DNA from: an uncultured Clostridia bacterium
GTDB lineage: Bacteria; Bacillota; Clostridia; UBA1381
DNA length: 61,778 bases
Assembly (NCBI GenBank): GCA_944390495.1
Contig: CALXQE010000041.1
Coordinates: 1 to 61,778 of the forward strand
Direction of reading: 5' to 3'
In this document: positions 25,036-37,506 of the stretch, piece by piece
Position numbering within the stretch: position 1 is the stretch's first letter
Layout: each line of letters starts with the position of its first letter
Translations under genes and position numbers: made by a program
Notes under the pieces: generated by a model
Seen by the model: only the letters and a program-made list of their open reading frames with translations
Database searches by the model: none
Told to the model about the DNA's origin: nothing

Positions 25036-26874
25036 TTAATCAAGCTCTTTAAGACCTGTGTACAATTCATAATATCTTCCTTTTTTCAAAAGAAGCTCAT
25101 CATGTGTTCCACGTTCAATTATTTCACCGTTTTCCAGCACCATAATTGCGTCTGCATTACGAATTGTCGACAATCTGTGAGCAATAACGAAGGTTGTTCT
25201 ATTTTTCATAAGAGCATCCATACCTTCGTTTATATGACGCTCAGTTCTCGTATCAACTGAACTTGTAGCTTCATCAAGTACCAATATAGGTGCCTTAGAT
25301 AATGCTGCTCTTGCAATATTTAAAAGCTGTCTTTGTCCCTGTGACAGATTAGCTCCGTCACCTTCGAGAACAGTATCATAACCATTAGGCAAATGCTTTA
25401 TGAAGTTATCGGCATTAGCTGTTACCGCAGCACTTATAACCTCATCATCGGTAGCGTCAAGTCTGCCGTACCGTATATTTTCCATAACAGTACCTGTAAA
25501 CAGATGAGTATCCTGAAGTACCACTGCAATATTCTCACGCAAACTGCTGTTGTCAATATCCTTTATATCTATTCCATCAATAGTTATTTTACCTTTGTTA
25601 ATATTGTAAAATTTTGTGATAAGATTAGTTATCGTTGTTTTTCCTGCACCTGTTGAACCTACAAGTGCAATTTTTTGACCGGGATGTGCGTAAATTGAAA
25701 TATCTTTTAATATTGTCTTTTCCGAATTGTAACCAAATGTTACATGGTCAACTACAACATCACCTTTAATATTTTGTATTTTAATTTTACCTGTATTCTT
25801 TTCAGGTTGTGAATCCATAACTTCAAAAACACGCTCTGCACCAGCAAGTGCCGACATAACAATAGTAAGCTGCTGTGCAAGTTCATTTATAGGTCTTGAA
25901 AACTGACGGGAGAAATTTACAAAAACAGTAAGTCCACCAATATCAAGTGCAGCAAGCGACGAAAAACCTCCCGCCGCAAACTTACCTAATCTACCCATAA
26001 TAACAAGTATTGCACCTACACTTGCAGTTAAAGTATAGTTTACCTGACTCATTGCATTCATACAAGGTCCCATTATGCCGCCTAAAAACTGTGCCTTAAT
26101 CTGCATATTTTTTAGGTCATCGTTGAGTTTTGAAAACTCTTCTATTATTTTATTTTCGTGACAAAATACTTTTACAACTTTCTGACCGGTAACAGTTTCT
26201 TCGATATAACCGTTTACTTTACCTAATGCTTCCTGTTGTTTTACAAAATGTTTTCTCGATTTTGATGCAATCGTTGTACCAACCTTAGCCATTATAGGTG
26301 CAACAACTATCGTTACAATACTTAGCCATATATTAGTATATAACATAAGTGCGACAGTACCTACAAGGCTCACAGTACCGGAAATAATCTGTACAAGCGT
26401 GGAATTTAGCATTTCACCAATTGTATCAACATCGTTTGTAAAACGGCTCATAATATCGCCTGTATTATTTGTATCAAAATATCTTATAGGAAGTTTTTGC
26501 AGTTTTTCAAACAAATCTGCTCTTATCTTTACAAGTGCATTTTGAGAAACACTTATCATTGTACGCATCTGTACAAAAGTCGCTATAACACCCAAAAGAT
26601 AAATTACTGCCATTATACCAAGACCTGTAATAAGCGACATTATTTTCTCCTGTACCGACACGTTTGATACAAGGTTATTAATTATCGGTTTTAGCATGTA
26701 CGAACCGGCAAGATTTGACGATGCACTTATAAGTACACACAAAAATGCCAAAGCAATTCTGAATCTATCCGGTTTAAGGTAAGACATAAGTCTTTTTATA
26801 ACAACACCTGTATTTTTAGGTTTTCTTGTATCGGTGTTCTGTCTGCCTTTACCCGGAGGTCCCATAGGAGGCAT
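25036..26874 (-). CDS. ABC exporter half-transporter (canonical ATPase site)
   Basis: 612 residues: basic N-terminus, six membrane helices (about 35-330) and a C-terminal ATPase domain. Walker A GSTGAGKTTI, Q loop VLQDTHLF, signature LSQGQRQLL, Walker B ILVLDEATSSVD, and H loop IAHRLST. All catalytic residues are canonical, including Glu after Walker B. Coupled to the upstream transporter gene by TAATG overlap, so the two form a heterodimer exporting an unknown compound. Confidence 0.92.
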   Translation of the reverse strand: MPPMGPPGKGRQNTDTRKPKNTGVVIKRLMSYLKPDRFRIALAFLCVLISASSNLAGSYMLKPIINNLVSNVSVQEKIMSLITGLGIMAVIYLLGVIATFVQMRTMISVSQNALVKIRADLFEKLQKLPIRYFDTNNTGDIMSRFTNDVDTIGEMLNSTLVQIISGTVSLVGTVALMLYTNIWLSIVTIVVAPIMAKVGTTIASKSRKHFVKQQEALGKVNGYIEETVTGQKVVKVFCHENKIIEEFSKLNDDLKNMQIKAQFLGGIMGPCMNAMSQVNYTLTASVGAILVIMGRLGKFAAGGFSSLAALDIGGLTVFVNFSRQFSRPINELAQQLTIVMSALAGAERVFEVMDSQPEKNTGKIKIQNIKGDVVVDHVTFGYNSEKTILKDISIYAHPGQKIALVGSTGAGKTTITNLITKFYNINKGKITIDGIDIKDIDNSSLRENIAVVLQDTHLFTGTVMENIRYGRLDATDDEVISAAVTANADNFIKHLPNGYDTVLEGDGANLSQGQRQLLNIARAALSKAPILVLDEATSSVDTRTERHINEGMDALMKNRTTFVIAHRLSTIRNADAIMVLENGEIIERGTHDELLLKKGRYYELYTGLKELD

Positions 26875-28607
26875 TACACGCTCACCTCCTTATCAACCTG
26901 AGAATAATAAATATCTCTGTAATCCTCGTTATTTTTAAGCAAATTTTCATGGGTATCAAAACCTGTTACTTTGCCTTCACTTATGACAAGTATCTTATCT
27001 GCGTGCATAACCGAAGATATTCTCTGTGCTATAATTATCTTTGTTGTATCCTTTAAATCAGTTTCAAAGGCACTTCTGATTTTCGCTTCAGTAGCTGTGT
27101 CAACTGCACTTGTACTGTCATCAAGTATAAGAATTTTAGGCTTTTTCAGTAATGCTCTGGCGATACACAGTCTTTGTTTTTGTCCGCCTGATACATTGAC
27201 ACCGCCCTGACCAAGCTCTGTATTATATCCATCTGTAAAGGAAGTTACAAATCCATCTGCCTGTGCATGATCAGCTGCCAATCTTATTTCCTCCATAGAA
27301 GCATTTTCATCACCCCATCTGAGGTTATCCTCAATACTTCCCGAAAACAAAACATTTTTCTGCAAAACCATACCTACACCATCTCTAAGATGTTTTATGC
27401 TGTAATCCTTTACATTAATCTCGTCTACAAGCACTTCACCCTCTGTTACATCATACAGACGAGGAATAAGCTGTACAAGTGATGTTTTACCCGAACCTGT
27501 TGAACCTACTATACCTATTATTTCACCTGGATTAGCTGTAAAAGATATATTTTTAAGAATATTTTCACTTCTGTTTGTATAGTATTTAAAACATACGTTT
27601 CTAAACTCAACTTTACCCTTTGTTACAACAGCATCTTTGTGCTTAGCTTCATCATCTGTAAGGTCAACTTCTGTATTTAAAACCTCTTTAATTCTGCGTG
27701 ATGAAGCTGCCGCCCTCGAACTTTGAAGTATAAGCATGGATACCATCATAAGTGACATAAGTATCTGTACTATATATGTTGTAAACGCCGTCAAATCTCC
27801 GACATTCATAGAACCATTTATTACAAATTGTCCGCCGTTCCATACAGTGACTATTGTTGTAATATTCATCGCAAGAGTCATAAAAGGCATTGTCATAATT
27901 ACAATTTTCATTGCATTTAAAGTAGAGTCCTTTAAATTTTCGTTTGCATTTCTAAACTTATTTATCTCAAACTTTTCACGTACAAAGGACTTTATAACCC
28001 TTACATTTGTTATATTCTCTTGTATATTTGAGTTAAGACCATCAAGCTTTTTCTGCATTGCAGTAAAACGCGGGAATGCCGTTTTTAAAAGCAGTGTAAT
28101 AACCGCCGCTAATAGAGGCATTACAACTACAAGAATAAGTGCAAGTTTCGGGTTTATAGTAAGAGACATAATAATTCCGCCTATAAGCATACCAGGCGAA
28201 CGCATTGCCATTATCAAAAACATTCTTGTAATATTTTGAAGCTGTGTAATGTCATTTGTAAGTCTTGTAACAAGAGAGCCTGTTGAAAACTCATCTATAT
28301 TTTTAAATGAAAAATTCTGTACTTTTTTAAATACATCTTTACGAACGTCGGCACTAAAAAGAACCGACGCTTTAATAGACATATAATGACCGCCTATACC
28401 ACCGATTATCATTATACATATACAGCCAAACATCAATAATGCACGCATAATAACATATGAAATATCGTTATTTGCAATACCCACATCTATCATAGATGCC
28501 ATAATTTTAGGCAGAACAATTTCTCCGGCAACCTCGCTTAGCATCAGTAGCGGACCCAAAATAAAATACGGTAGATACGGTTTAATATATTTCCAATATC
28601 CCTTCAA
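26874..28607 (-). CDS. ABC exporter half-transporter (degenerate catalytic Glu)
   Basis: 577 residues: six membrane helices (to about residue 300) and an ATPase domain with Walker A GSTGSGKTSL, signature VSGGQKQRL, Walker B ILILDDSTSAVD and Q in place of H in IIAQRISS. The Asp for the catalytic Glu and the missing His are typical of the degenerate site of heterodimeric exporters such as TM287/288. Start is TTG at 28607 with AAGGGCG upstream. It lies 16 bp after pyrG and before its partner. Confidence 0.92.
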   Translation of the reverse strand: MKGYWKYIKPYLPYFILGPLLMLSEVAGEIVLPKIMASMIDVGIANNDISYVIMRALLMFGCICIMIIGGIGGHYMSIKASVLFSADVRKDVFKKVQNFSFKNIDEFSTGSLVTRLTNDITQLQNITRMFLIMAMRSPGMLIGGIIMSLTINPKLALILVVVMPLLAAVITLLLKTAFPRFTAMQKKLDGLNSNIQENITNVRVIKSFVREKFEINKFRNANENLKDSTLNAMKIVIMTMPFMTLAMNITTIVTVWNGGQFVINGSMNVGDLTAFTTYIVQILMSLMMVSMLILQSSRAAASSRRIKEVLNTEVDLTDDEAKHKDAVVTKGKVEFRNVCFKYYTNRSENILKNISFTANPGEIIGIVGSTGSGKTSLVQLIPRLYDVTEGEVLVDEINVKDYSIKHLRDGVGMVLQKNVLFSGSIEDNLRWGDENASMEEIRLAADHAQADGFVTSFTDGYNTELGQGGVNVSGGQKQRLCIARALLKKPKILILDDSTSAVDTATEAKIRSAFETDLKDTTKIIIAQRISSVMHADKILVISEGKVTGFDTHENLLKNNEDYRDIYYSQVDKEVSV

Positions 28608-28623
28608 TGTTAATCGCCCTTAC

Positions 28624-30255
<1,632 letters not shown>

Positions 30256-31431
30256 CTATTTTCTGTGTCTGTTAACAAATCTCTCTATTCTCTTTAGTGC
30301 TTCCTGAATGTTCTCTATTGAATACGCATACGAACAGCGTATAAAACCTTCACCGCTTTCACCGAAAGCATTCCCCGGTACCACTGCTACCTTTTCCTCC
30401 ATAAGAAGGTTTTGACAAAATTCTTCACTGGTCATTCCAGTTGATTTTATACATGGAAATACATAGAAGGCTCCTAACGGTTCAAAACAGCTAAGTCCCA
30501 TAGCTCTGAAACCATCTACTATATAACGGCGTCTGTAATTGTATTCACGACGCATTTCTTCTACATCGTTATCACAGTTTTTAAGTCCTTCAACTGCCGC
30601 AAACTGTGCAGTGGTCGGTGCTGACATAATACCATACTGATGAATTTTAGTCATCAGCTTTATAATTCTTTCAGGGCCTAAAGCATAGCCAAGACGCCAT
30701 CCCGTCATTGCAAATGATTTTGAAAAACCATTTACAACAACTGTTCTTTCTTTCATATTTTCTATTGCAGCAAAAGAAGTATGTCCCTCATCTCCGTAAC
30801 ATAATTCACCATAGATTTCATCGGAAAGAACCATAATATTTGTATCTTTAAGTACATCTGCAATAGCTTCAAGATCTGCCCTTGACATTATACCGCCCGT
30901 TGGATTATTTGGATACGGTAAAATCAAAAGTTTTGTTTTATCTGTTATCTTTTCTTTAAGCTGCTTGGGAAGAAGTCTAAAATCATCCTCTTCCTTTGTT
31001 TCAATGGGAACAGGAACTCCACCAGCCATAATAGTACATGGTTTATAACATACAAATGACGGTTCGGGAATAAGTACCTCATCTCCTTCACTTATCAAAG
31101 CCCTAACCATAAGGTCAATCGCTTCACTACCCCCGACAGTTACTACAACCTCTTTTTTAGGATCGTACTCAAGTCCGAATCTTCTTTTATTATAATTGCA
31201 TATTTCTTCTCTAAGTTCCATTAAACCTGCATTTGCAGTATAATGTGTCTGTCCTTTTTCAAGGGAATATATACCTGCTTCACGTATTGCCCATGGAGTT
31301 GTGAAATCCGGTTCACCTACGCCAAGTGAAATTGCATCATCCATCTCAGCAACTATATCAAAAAACTTTCTTATCCCTGACGGCGGAAGAGCCGACACAA
31401 CCGGTGAAACTATTTTTTCATAATCTATCAT
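30256..31431 (-). CDS. PLP-dependent aminotransferase, class I/II
   Basis: 391 residues. Fold type I aminotransferase; the PLP lysine is in VNGFSKSFAMTGWRLGY near 238, with LPYPNNPTGG near 172, SDEIYGELCY near 205 and the C-terminal Arg in GEGFIRCSYA. It resembles the aromatic/aspartate-type (PatA-like) aminotransferases of Firmicutes; substrate is not certain. It overlaps the Lrp-family gene by four bases (ATGA), suggesting that this regulator senses an amino acid related to its substrate. Confidence 0.88.
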   Translation of the reverse strand: MIDYEKIVSPVVSALPPSGIRKFFDIVAEMDDAISLGVGEPDFTTPWAIREAGIYSLEKGQTHYTANAGLMELREEICNYNKRRFGLEYDPKKEVVVTVGGSEAIDLMVRALISEGDEVLIPEPSFVCYKPCTIMAGGVPVPIETKEEDDFRLLPKQLKEKITDKTKLLILPYPNNPTGGIMSRADLEAIADVLKDTNIMVLSDEIYGELCYGDEGHTSFAAIENMKERTVVVNGFSKSFAMTGWRLGYALGPERIIKLMTKIHQYGIMSAPTTAQFAAVEGLKNCDNDVEEMRREYNYRRRYIVDGFRAMGLSCFEPLGAFYVFPCIKSTGMTSEEFCQNLLMEEKVAVVPGNAFGESGEGFIRCSYAYSIENIQEALKRIERFVNRHRK

Positions 31432-31910
31432 AGTGTTATTACCTGTCTTGTATCCTTTTCATCATCCTCGAATACAATTCCTTCCTCCTTATATTTTTTT
31501 AGTACGAAATGAGTTGCAGTTGATAGAACCGAATCCATCGGTGCAAGCTTCTGTGCAACAAATAACGCAACCTCTTTCATACTCTTACCCTCTATCGTAA
31601 CTGCAAGGTCATAAGCTCCCGACATAAGGTATAAGGACTTCACCTGTGGATACTTATAAATACGTTCTGCCACCTTATCAAATCCCTCACCTCTCTGAGG
31701 CGTTATTCTAAGTTCTATAAGAGCTACAACAACATCCTTATCGGTCTTATCCCAGTTAACTATGGTTTTATATCCAACAATTACATTTTGTTTTTCCAAT
31801 TTTTCTATCTCATCGGCGACTTCCTTTTCCTCCATACCGAGCATCTGTGCAATTTTCGCTCGTGATACATTACCCTTTTCTTTATCAAGAATGTTCAGAA
31901 TTTCATCCAT
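31428..31910 (-). CDS. Lrp/AsnC family transcriptional regulator
   Basis: 160 residues. An N-terminal winged helix-turn-helix (ISRAKIAQML-like RAKIAQMLGMEEKEVADEI, about residues 18-40) and a C-terminal RAM/AsnC ligand-binding domain (VVALIELRITPQRG, then VKSLYLMSGAYDLAVTI). Such proteins form dimers to octamers and answer to amino acids. Together with the aminotransferase downstream it probably controls amino-acid metabolism. GGAGGGTGA precedes the ATG. It opens the long minus-strand series. Confidence 0.92.
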   Translation of the reverse strand: MDEILNILDKEKGNVSRAKIAQMLGMEEKEVADEIEKLEKQNVIVGYKTIVNWDKTDKDVVVALIELRITPQRGEGFDKVAERIYKYPQVKSLYLMSGAYDLAVTIEGKSMKEVALFVAQKLAPMDSVLSTATHFVLKKYKEEGIVFEDDEKDTRQVITL

Positions 31911-32059
31911 TTCAAGTCACCCTCCTGTATTTTAATTTATATGTTATACCTATGCACACACAGATAGTCATTTTATCTTATAATTATACCGTATTTTCTG
32001 TAAAAATTCCATACCTTTTTCAAAAAAAATTGTACAAAATTCTTTTATATTTATTACAA

Positions 32060-32095
32060 TAAAAAAAACAGACCGTATTTACGATCTGTTTTTAA
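32060..32095 (-). terminator. terminator of the SLH-NlpC/P60 gene
   Basis: On the minus strand AAACAGATCGTA pairs with TACGGTCTGTTT (with G-T pairs) across a two-base turn, followed by a run of eight Ts. Confidence 0.8.
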
Positions 32096-32102
32096 TCCTA
32101 TA

Positions 32103-33431
32103 TTAGCCAATTACCCTTTTACCACCAAGGAATCTTGAAGTATAGTAAGATGAATCAATAGATGTATACTGAATAACCTTACCTGTTGAAGGTGCATGAA
32201 TCATCATTCCGTCACCAACATACATACCAACGTGAGTAGCATATCCGCCGCTGCCGAAGAATACAAGGTCACCCGGCTGAAGCTGATCTCTTGTAACGTA
32301 TGTACCAGGTCCGTGAAGCTGGTCATCTGCCACACGCGGAATTGTTATACCGTTTGCACGGCATACATACTGTGTAAATCCGCTACAGTCAAAACCTGCC
32401 GGTGTTGATCCGCCCCATACATACGGAACACCAAGATATTTAGCAGCCTCATCAAGTAAGCTCTGTGCCTGCGGATTTGATGCAAGATACTCACTGTTTG
32501 TAACAGGAGCCTTTGCGTTATATCTAAAGTCTACCGGCATGCTGTAAACTTCTGAACCATCGCCTACAACAGCACCTATTGTTATCGAATAATCATTATC
32601 TGTTGCTATTGAACCTGCTTGAACTTCGTAACTTGTTGCATCATACACATCAGAAAGCAATACTGAATTTGCATTACTGTCTTTAATAATTACATGATAC
32701 GCAATTGCACCATCAATTGGTGTCCATGATACTGTGAAGTTACCTTCTTCGATTTCTGCGCCACTCTCCGGAAGAGTTATTTCCGGAAGTGCCAATGAAT
32801 AATCACTGTCACTGAACGTATTGTATGAACGATTTATACTTGAAATCGCCTGTTCTCTTGTTGTTGAACCAAGAGGCTGGAATGTGCTTTCATCAACACC
32901 ATTCATAAGCGAATAATTAAGCATTGTTATAACTGCCGGCTTAGCCCATGAACTTACTTCATCAGCATCTGAAAATGCTTCAACAGCTTCTGCCCCTTCA
33001 TAACCATCTGATAAGTTAAAATCAACTTCACTAGCTGTAAGAGCACTTACAAGCATTTTTGCCATTTCTTCACGTGTTACAAGTCTGTCAGGTGTAAATG
33101 TTCCATCACCTGTACCCGAAACCATACCATAGCAGTATGCCTGTGCAACTGCCATACTGTTTGTATCAGTAAACGGTGATACTTCCGGTTCTATCATATC
33201 TTCACCAGTGAGCTTTTCATATAGATTAACAGCAAGCTCACAAAACTCTTCACGAGTAATGTTGTCCTTCAGGTTGTTTGAAACCACCGAGTATGATACA
33301 AGACCGGCTTCATTTGCCTGTTGGTAATCGGACACTGCCCAGCCACTAAGATCTGCTGCCATAGCAGATGTACCAATTACAGCTGACAATGATATAACAG
33401 ATAAGATAATCTTCTTTATTAGTCTATTCAA
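32103..33431 (-). CDS. secreted SLH-domain NlpC/P60 peptidoglycan endopeptidase
   Basis: 442 residues. Signal peptide (cleavage after SAMA-A near 26); two to three SLH repeats (about 28-210, such as ITREEFCELAVNLYE, GTGDGTFTPDRLVTREEMAKML, in part) that tether to secondary wall polymer; a beta-sandwich linker (about 215-300); and a C-terminal NlpC/P60 domain. The catalytic Cys is in GFDCSGFTQYV near 345, the His in ATHVGMYVG near 397, with a third polar residue (His) in MIHAPSTG. It would cut stem-peptide bonds in the cell wall. It has its own promoter and terminator. Confidence 0.93.
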   Translation of the reverse strand: MNRLIKKIILSVISLSAVIGTSAMAADLSGWAVSDYQQANEAGLVSYSVVSNNLKDNITREEFCELAVNLYEKLTGEDMIEPEVSPFTDTNSMAVAQAYCYGMVSGTGDGTFTPDRLVTREEMAKMLVSALTASEVDFNLSDGYEGAEAVEAFSDADEVSSWAKPAVITMLNYSLMNGVDESTFQPLGSTTREQAISSINRSYNTFSDSDYSLALPEITLPESGAEIEEGNFTVSWTPIDGAIAYHVIIKDSNANSVLLSDVYDATSYEVQAGSIATDNDYSITIGAVVGDGSEVYSMPVDFRYNAKAPVTNSEYLASNPQAQSLLDEAAKYLGVPYVWGGSTPAGFDCSGFTQYVCRANGITIPRVADDQLHGPGTYVTRDQLQPGDLVFFGSGGYATHVGMYVGDGMMIHAPSTGKVIQYTSIDSSYYTSRFLGGKRVIG

Positions 33432-33537
33432 GATAAAATCTCTCCTTTTCGTTTAAAGACCTTTCCTATGAGTTTTCACGATTCTGTCCGTCTGATTTGA
33501 ATACGTCTTTTCAGGTTGTTTCTTCGACGTTGATTGT

Positions 33538-33566
33538 ATTTTAACACTATTCATTCAAGCTGTCAA
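33538..33566 (-). promoter_or_regulatory. promoter of the SLH-NlpC/P60 gene
   Basis: Minus strand TTGACA (33561-33566), 17-bp spacer, TAAAAT (33538-33543). It predicts a leader of about 100 bases. The leader can fold locally (ACGTC with GACGT, AAGAC with GTCTT) but does not show the conserved c-di-AMP riboswitch core. Confidence 0.7.
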
Positions 33567-34053
33567 GACTTTGGGCTTTAAAATTGTTAAATTTCTTAAA
33601 AATTTTGTATTCTTTCTGTTATATTACAGTAATATCGATGAAATATTACTGTAATTTGCCTGAAATATTACAGAACTTTGTTCATAACTTTTACATTTAT
33701 TTACATTTACGCTTTACATAATAAAGTTTACAAATACAAGATATTGACATTTTATTACTGTACATACCATATATTGTTCATAATATGTTAAAAATAATCG
33801 ATAATATTACAATTATATTACAAAGTTTTAAAAAGTTGTGAAGAAAATGCTACAAACCGCATAGCTACGCCGTTTATAACATGTAAAAACTTTAAAATTT
33901 TCTTTTAATATTAACATAAAATAACGCTTTTTTAATCGAGTTTCTTCCTATTATAATGTATTTTTTTATAAAACTTTGTTTTCATAAAATATTTATAATA
34001 ATTAAAGCTTTTTATACGTTTTTTCATTACAAATAGTTATATTAATATGAAAA
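33567..34053. other. AT-rich non-coding stretch with repeated ATTACAG/CTGTAAT sites
   Basis: No gene is seen in this stretch between the SLH gene promoter and the guaB terminator. It contains ATATTACAGTAATAT (33621-33635), AATATTACTGTAAT (33642-33655), AATATTACAG (33664-33673) and TTATTACTGTA (about 33752-33762). The first two face each other as an inverted repeat with a seven-base gap. This resembles a cluster of binding sites for a DNA-binding protein. Confidence 0.45.
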
Positions 34054-34081
34054 AAACTGACGCCAAAACGTCAGTTCTTTT
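34051..34081 (-). terminator. terminator of guaB
   Basis: AACTGACG (34055-34062) and CGTCAGTT (34069-34076), with a T run on the minus strand. Confidence 0.8.
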
Positions 34082-34091
34082 CATTCTTTTA

Positions 34092-35585
<1,494 letters not shown>

Positions 35586-35600
35586 TTATTTATTTTACTA

Positions 35601-35629
35601 ATTATATCAAATTAATATCTCTTTTTCAA
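35601..35629 (-). promoter_or_regulatory. promoter of guaB
   Basis: Minus strand TTGAAA (35624-35629), 17-bp spacer, TATAAT (35601-35606). Confidence 0.7.
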
Positions 35630-35707
35630 GTTTTTTTAATAACAAAAATAAGTTTATTGCACTTGTTCAATTTTTTTATCTAAGCACGTCGTAATTTATC
35701 AAATTTT

Positions 35708-36673
35708 TCAAGATATGGAATTAATATACTCCGTCAAACACTTTCTCATCGTATCCATATCATTTATTGTAAAAATAACTCCTTTAAGCCTTGACGCACC
35801 GGGTAAGCCTTTAATATACCAAGCAATATGCTTTCTTGCTTCCTTAATACCTCGACTTTCGCCTTTATCTAACACAAGCATCTCAACATGTTCAAGTGCT
35901 TGTTTTAGTTTTTCTTTAGCAGTAGGTTCGTAAGTTATTTTCCCACTTTCAAGATACTCGTTAACCTGCCTGAATATAAACGGATTTCCCTCTGCACCTC
36001 TGCCTATCATAACAGCGTCACAACCTGTGTATTCAAACATCCTCTTTGCATCTTCACCGCATTTAATATCACCGTTACCTATAACCGGTATAGAAACAGC
36101 CTCTTTCACCTTTTTAATTATATCCCAATCCGCATGTCCGCTGTAAAATTCATCTCTTGTTCTTCCATGCACAGCAACAGCACTTCCACCGTTTTCTTCA
36201 ATTATCCGAGCCACCTCAGCAGCATTTACACTTTTATCATCCCAGCCTTTTCTTATTTTTACAGTCACCGGAACCGGAGAAGCATCAGACACTTTCTTCA
36301 CAATTTCACCTATTAATTTAGGATTTTTCATAAGTGCACTTCCATCGCCGTTATTAACAATTTTAGGAGTAGGACAACCCATATTAATATCTATTATATC
36401 AGGTTTTACCTCCATAACTTTCGGTATAACCTCCGCCATAATATCAGCGTCAGAACCAAAAATTTGTATTGCACAAGGACGTTCTTCATCTTCTATACGC
36501 ATAAGCTCCGCTGTTTTTCTATCATTATAATACAGCCCCTTTGCACTCACCATTTCAGAATACACCATTCCTATTCCGTATTTTTTACATATTTTTCGGA
36601 ACGGTAAATCTGTAACACCGGCCATAGGCGCAAGAAACACATTATTTTTAATTTCTAAATTTCCTATTTTCAT
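35708..36673 (-). CDS. dus: tRNA-dihydrouridine synthase
   Basis: 321 residues. FMN-dependent TIM barrel that reduces uridines of t[18 protein letters not shown] near the N-terminus, [20 protein letters not shown] with the catalytic Cys near 99, [27 protein letters not shown] near 170, and VIGNGDI. ATG at 36673 follows GGAG; a GTG at 36685 is the alternative start. DusB-type by general similarity; the target position is not assigned. Encoded 22 bp after the hydrolase gene, in the same direction. Confidence 0.95.
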   Translation of the reverse strand: MKIGNLEIKNNVFLAPMAGVTDLPFRKICKKYGIGMVYSEMVSAKGLYYNDRKTAELMRIEDEERPCAIQIFGSDADIMAEVIPKVMEVKPDIIDINMGCPTPKIVNNGDGSALMKNPKLIGEIVKKVSDASPVPVTVKIRKGWDDKSVNAAEVARIIEENGGSAVAVHGRTRDEFYSGHADWDIIKKVKEAVSIPVIGNGDIKCGEDAKRMFEYTGCDAVMIGRGAEGNPFIFRQVNEYLESGKITYEPTAKEKLKQALEHVEMLVLDKGESRGIKEARKHIAWYIKGLPGASRLKGVIFTINDMDTMRKCLTEYINSIS

Positions 36674-36695
36674 ACCAAGCTCCACAGAATCTCAA

Positions 36696-37454
36696 TTAAG
36701 CTAAAAAATCAACCGACATTTTAACAACATCATCAAGGGAATGGTCATCAAGCCCATGTCCTTCACCCTCAACAATTACAAGTTCAACATTATCCATACA
36801 CTCTGTATATCTTTTAGAGCCTTCCACTCTTACAACATCGTCTTCACTTCCGTGTATAATAAGAGTCTTACCCTCAAACATTGATGTTGTTTCATAAATA
36901 GGCATAGTCCTTGCAATTCTAAAATACATACTTCCTACATTAAAATGTTCACCCTCTGTATTTTTCACAGGAAATAAGTCCGGTACATTATATTTATCAT
37001 AACGTGTACCGAAACACGAACCAACTTGAGCATCATCCTTCATAGTTGCGGCAGGAGCAAGCATAACAAGTTTACTGATACATTCCCTGTAATAACCTGC
37101 CATCATACCGCCGACAAGAGCACCTTGAGAATGACCTATAATATATATATCTGTAACAAAATCTAATTTTCTTACATATTCAATAATTTTTGACGCATCA
37201 AGAATTTCACTGTACACATTCATATCACAAAACTCACCGTCACTGTCACCATGACCGTCAAAATCAAACCTTACAGCAGCCATTCCTTTTGCTACGCAAG
37301 CTCTTGCCAACTTTGTAAACATATCATTCTCATTACGGCCTTTATTACTCATAAATCCGTGAAAAATAATAACAGCCGGACACTTGTCCACATTTTCAGG
37401 CTTTTCAAGTATGCCTCTTAAAACAAGTCCGTCCCTTTTAACACTTATATCCAT
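36696..37454 (-). CDS. alpha/beta hydrolase (esterase-like)
   Basis: 252 residues, no signal peptide. Oxyanion region IFHGFMSNKG near 29, nucleophile Ser in IIGHSQGALVGG near 107, an Asp in IHGSEDDVVRVEG near 205 and His in EGEGHGLDD near 236. The pattern fits the S9/cinnamoyl-esterase-like group (FDFDGHGDSDGE). Such enzymes cut esters of hydroxycinnamates or other small substrates; the substrate here is not known. Ribosome site is GGGAGA before the ATG. Confidence 0.85.
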   Translation of the reverse strand: MDISVKRDGLVLRGILEKPENVDKCPAVIIFHGFMSNKGRNENDMFTKLARACVAKGMAAVRFDFDGHGDSDGEFCDMNVYSEILDASKIIEYVRKLDFVTDIYIIGHSQGALVGGMMAGYYRECISKLVMLAPAATMKDDAQVGSCFGTRYDKYNVPDLFPVKNTEGEHFNVGSMYFRIARTMPIYETTSMFEGKTLIIHGSEDDVVRVEGSKRYTECMDNVELVIVEGEGHGLDDHSLDDVVKMSVDFLA

Positions 37455-37470
37455 TTTAATCTCTCCCTTA

Positions 37471-37506
37471 TTCTAAAATAAGCGGGCAAAAAACGTCCCG
37501 CTTATT
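37471..37506 (-). terminator. terminator after the transglutaminase gene
   Basis: AATAAGCGGG (37477-37486) and CCCGCTTATT (37497-37506), followed on the minus strand by TTTTAG. It overlaps the stop codon of the gene above. Confidence 0.7.

Noticed and set aside
33432..33540. c-di-AMP (ydaO) riboswitch in the SLH-NlpC/P60 leader
   Set aside because: Cell-wall hydrolase genes often carry one, but the leader is about 100 bases and the conserved core was not found.
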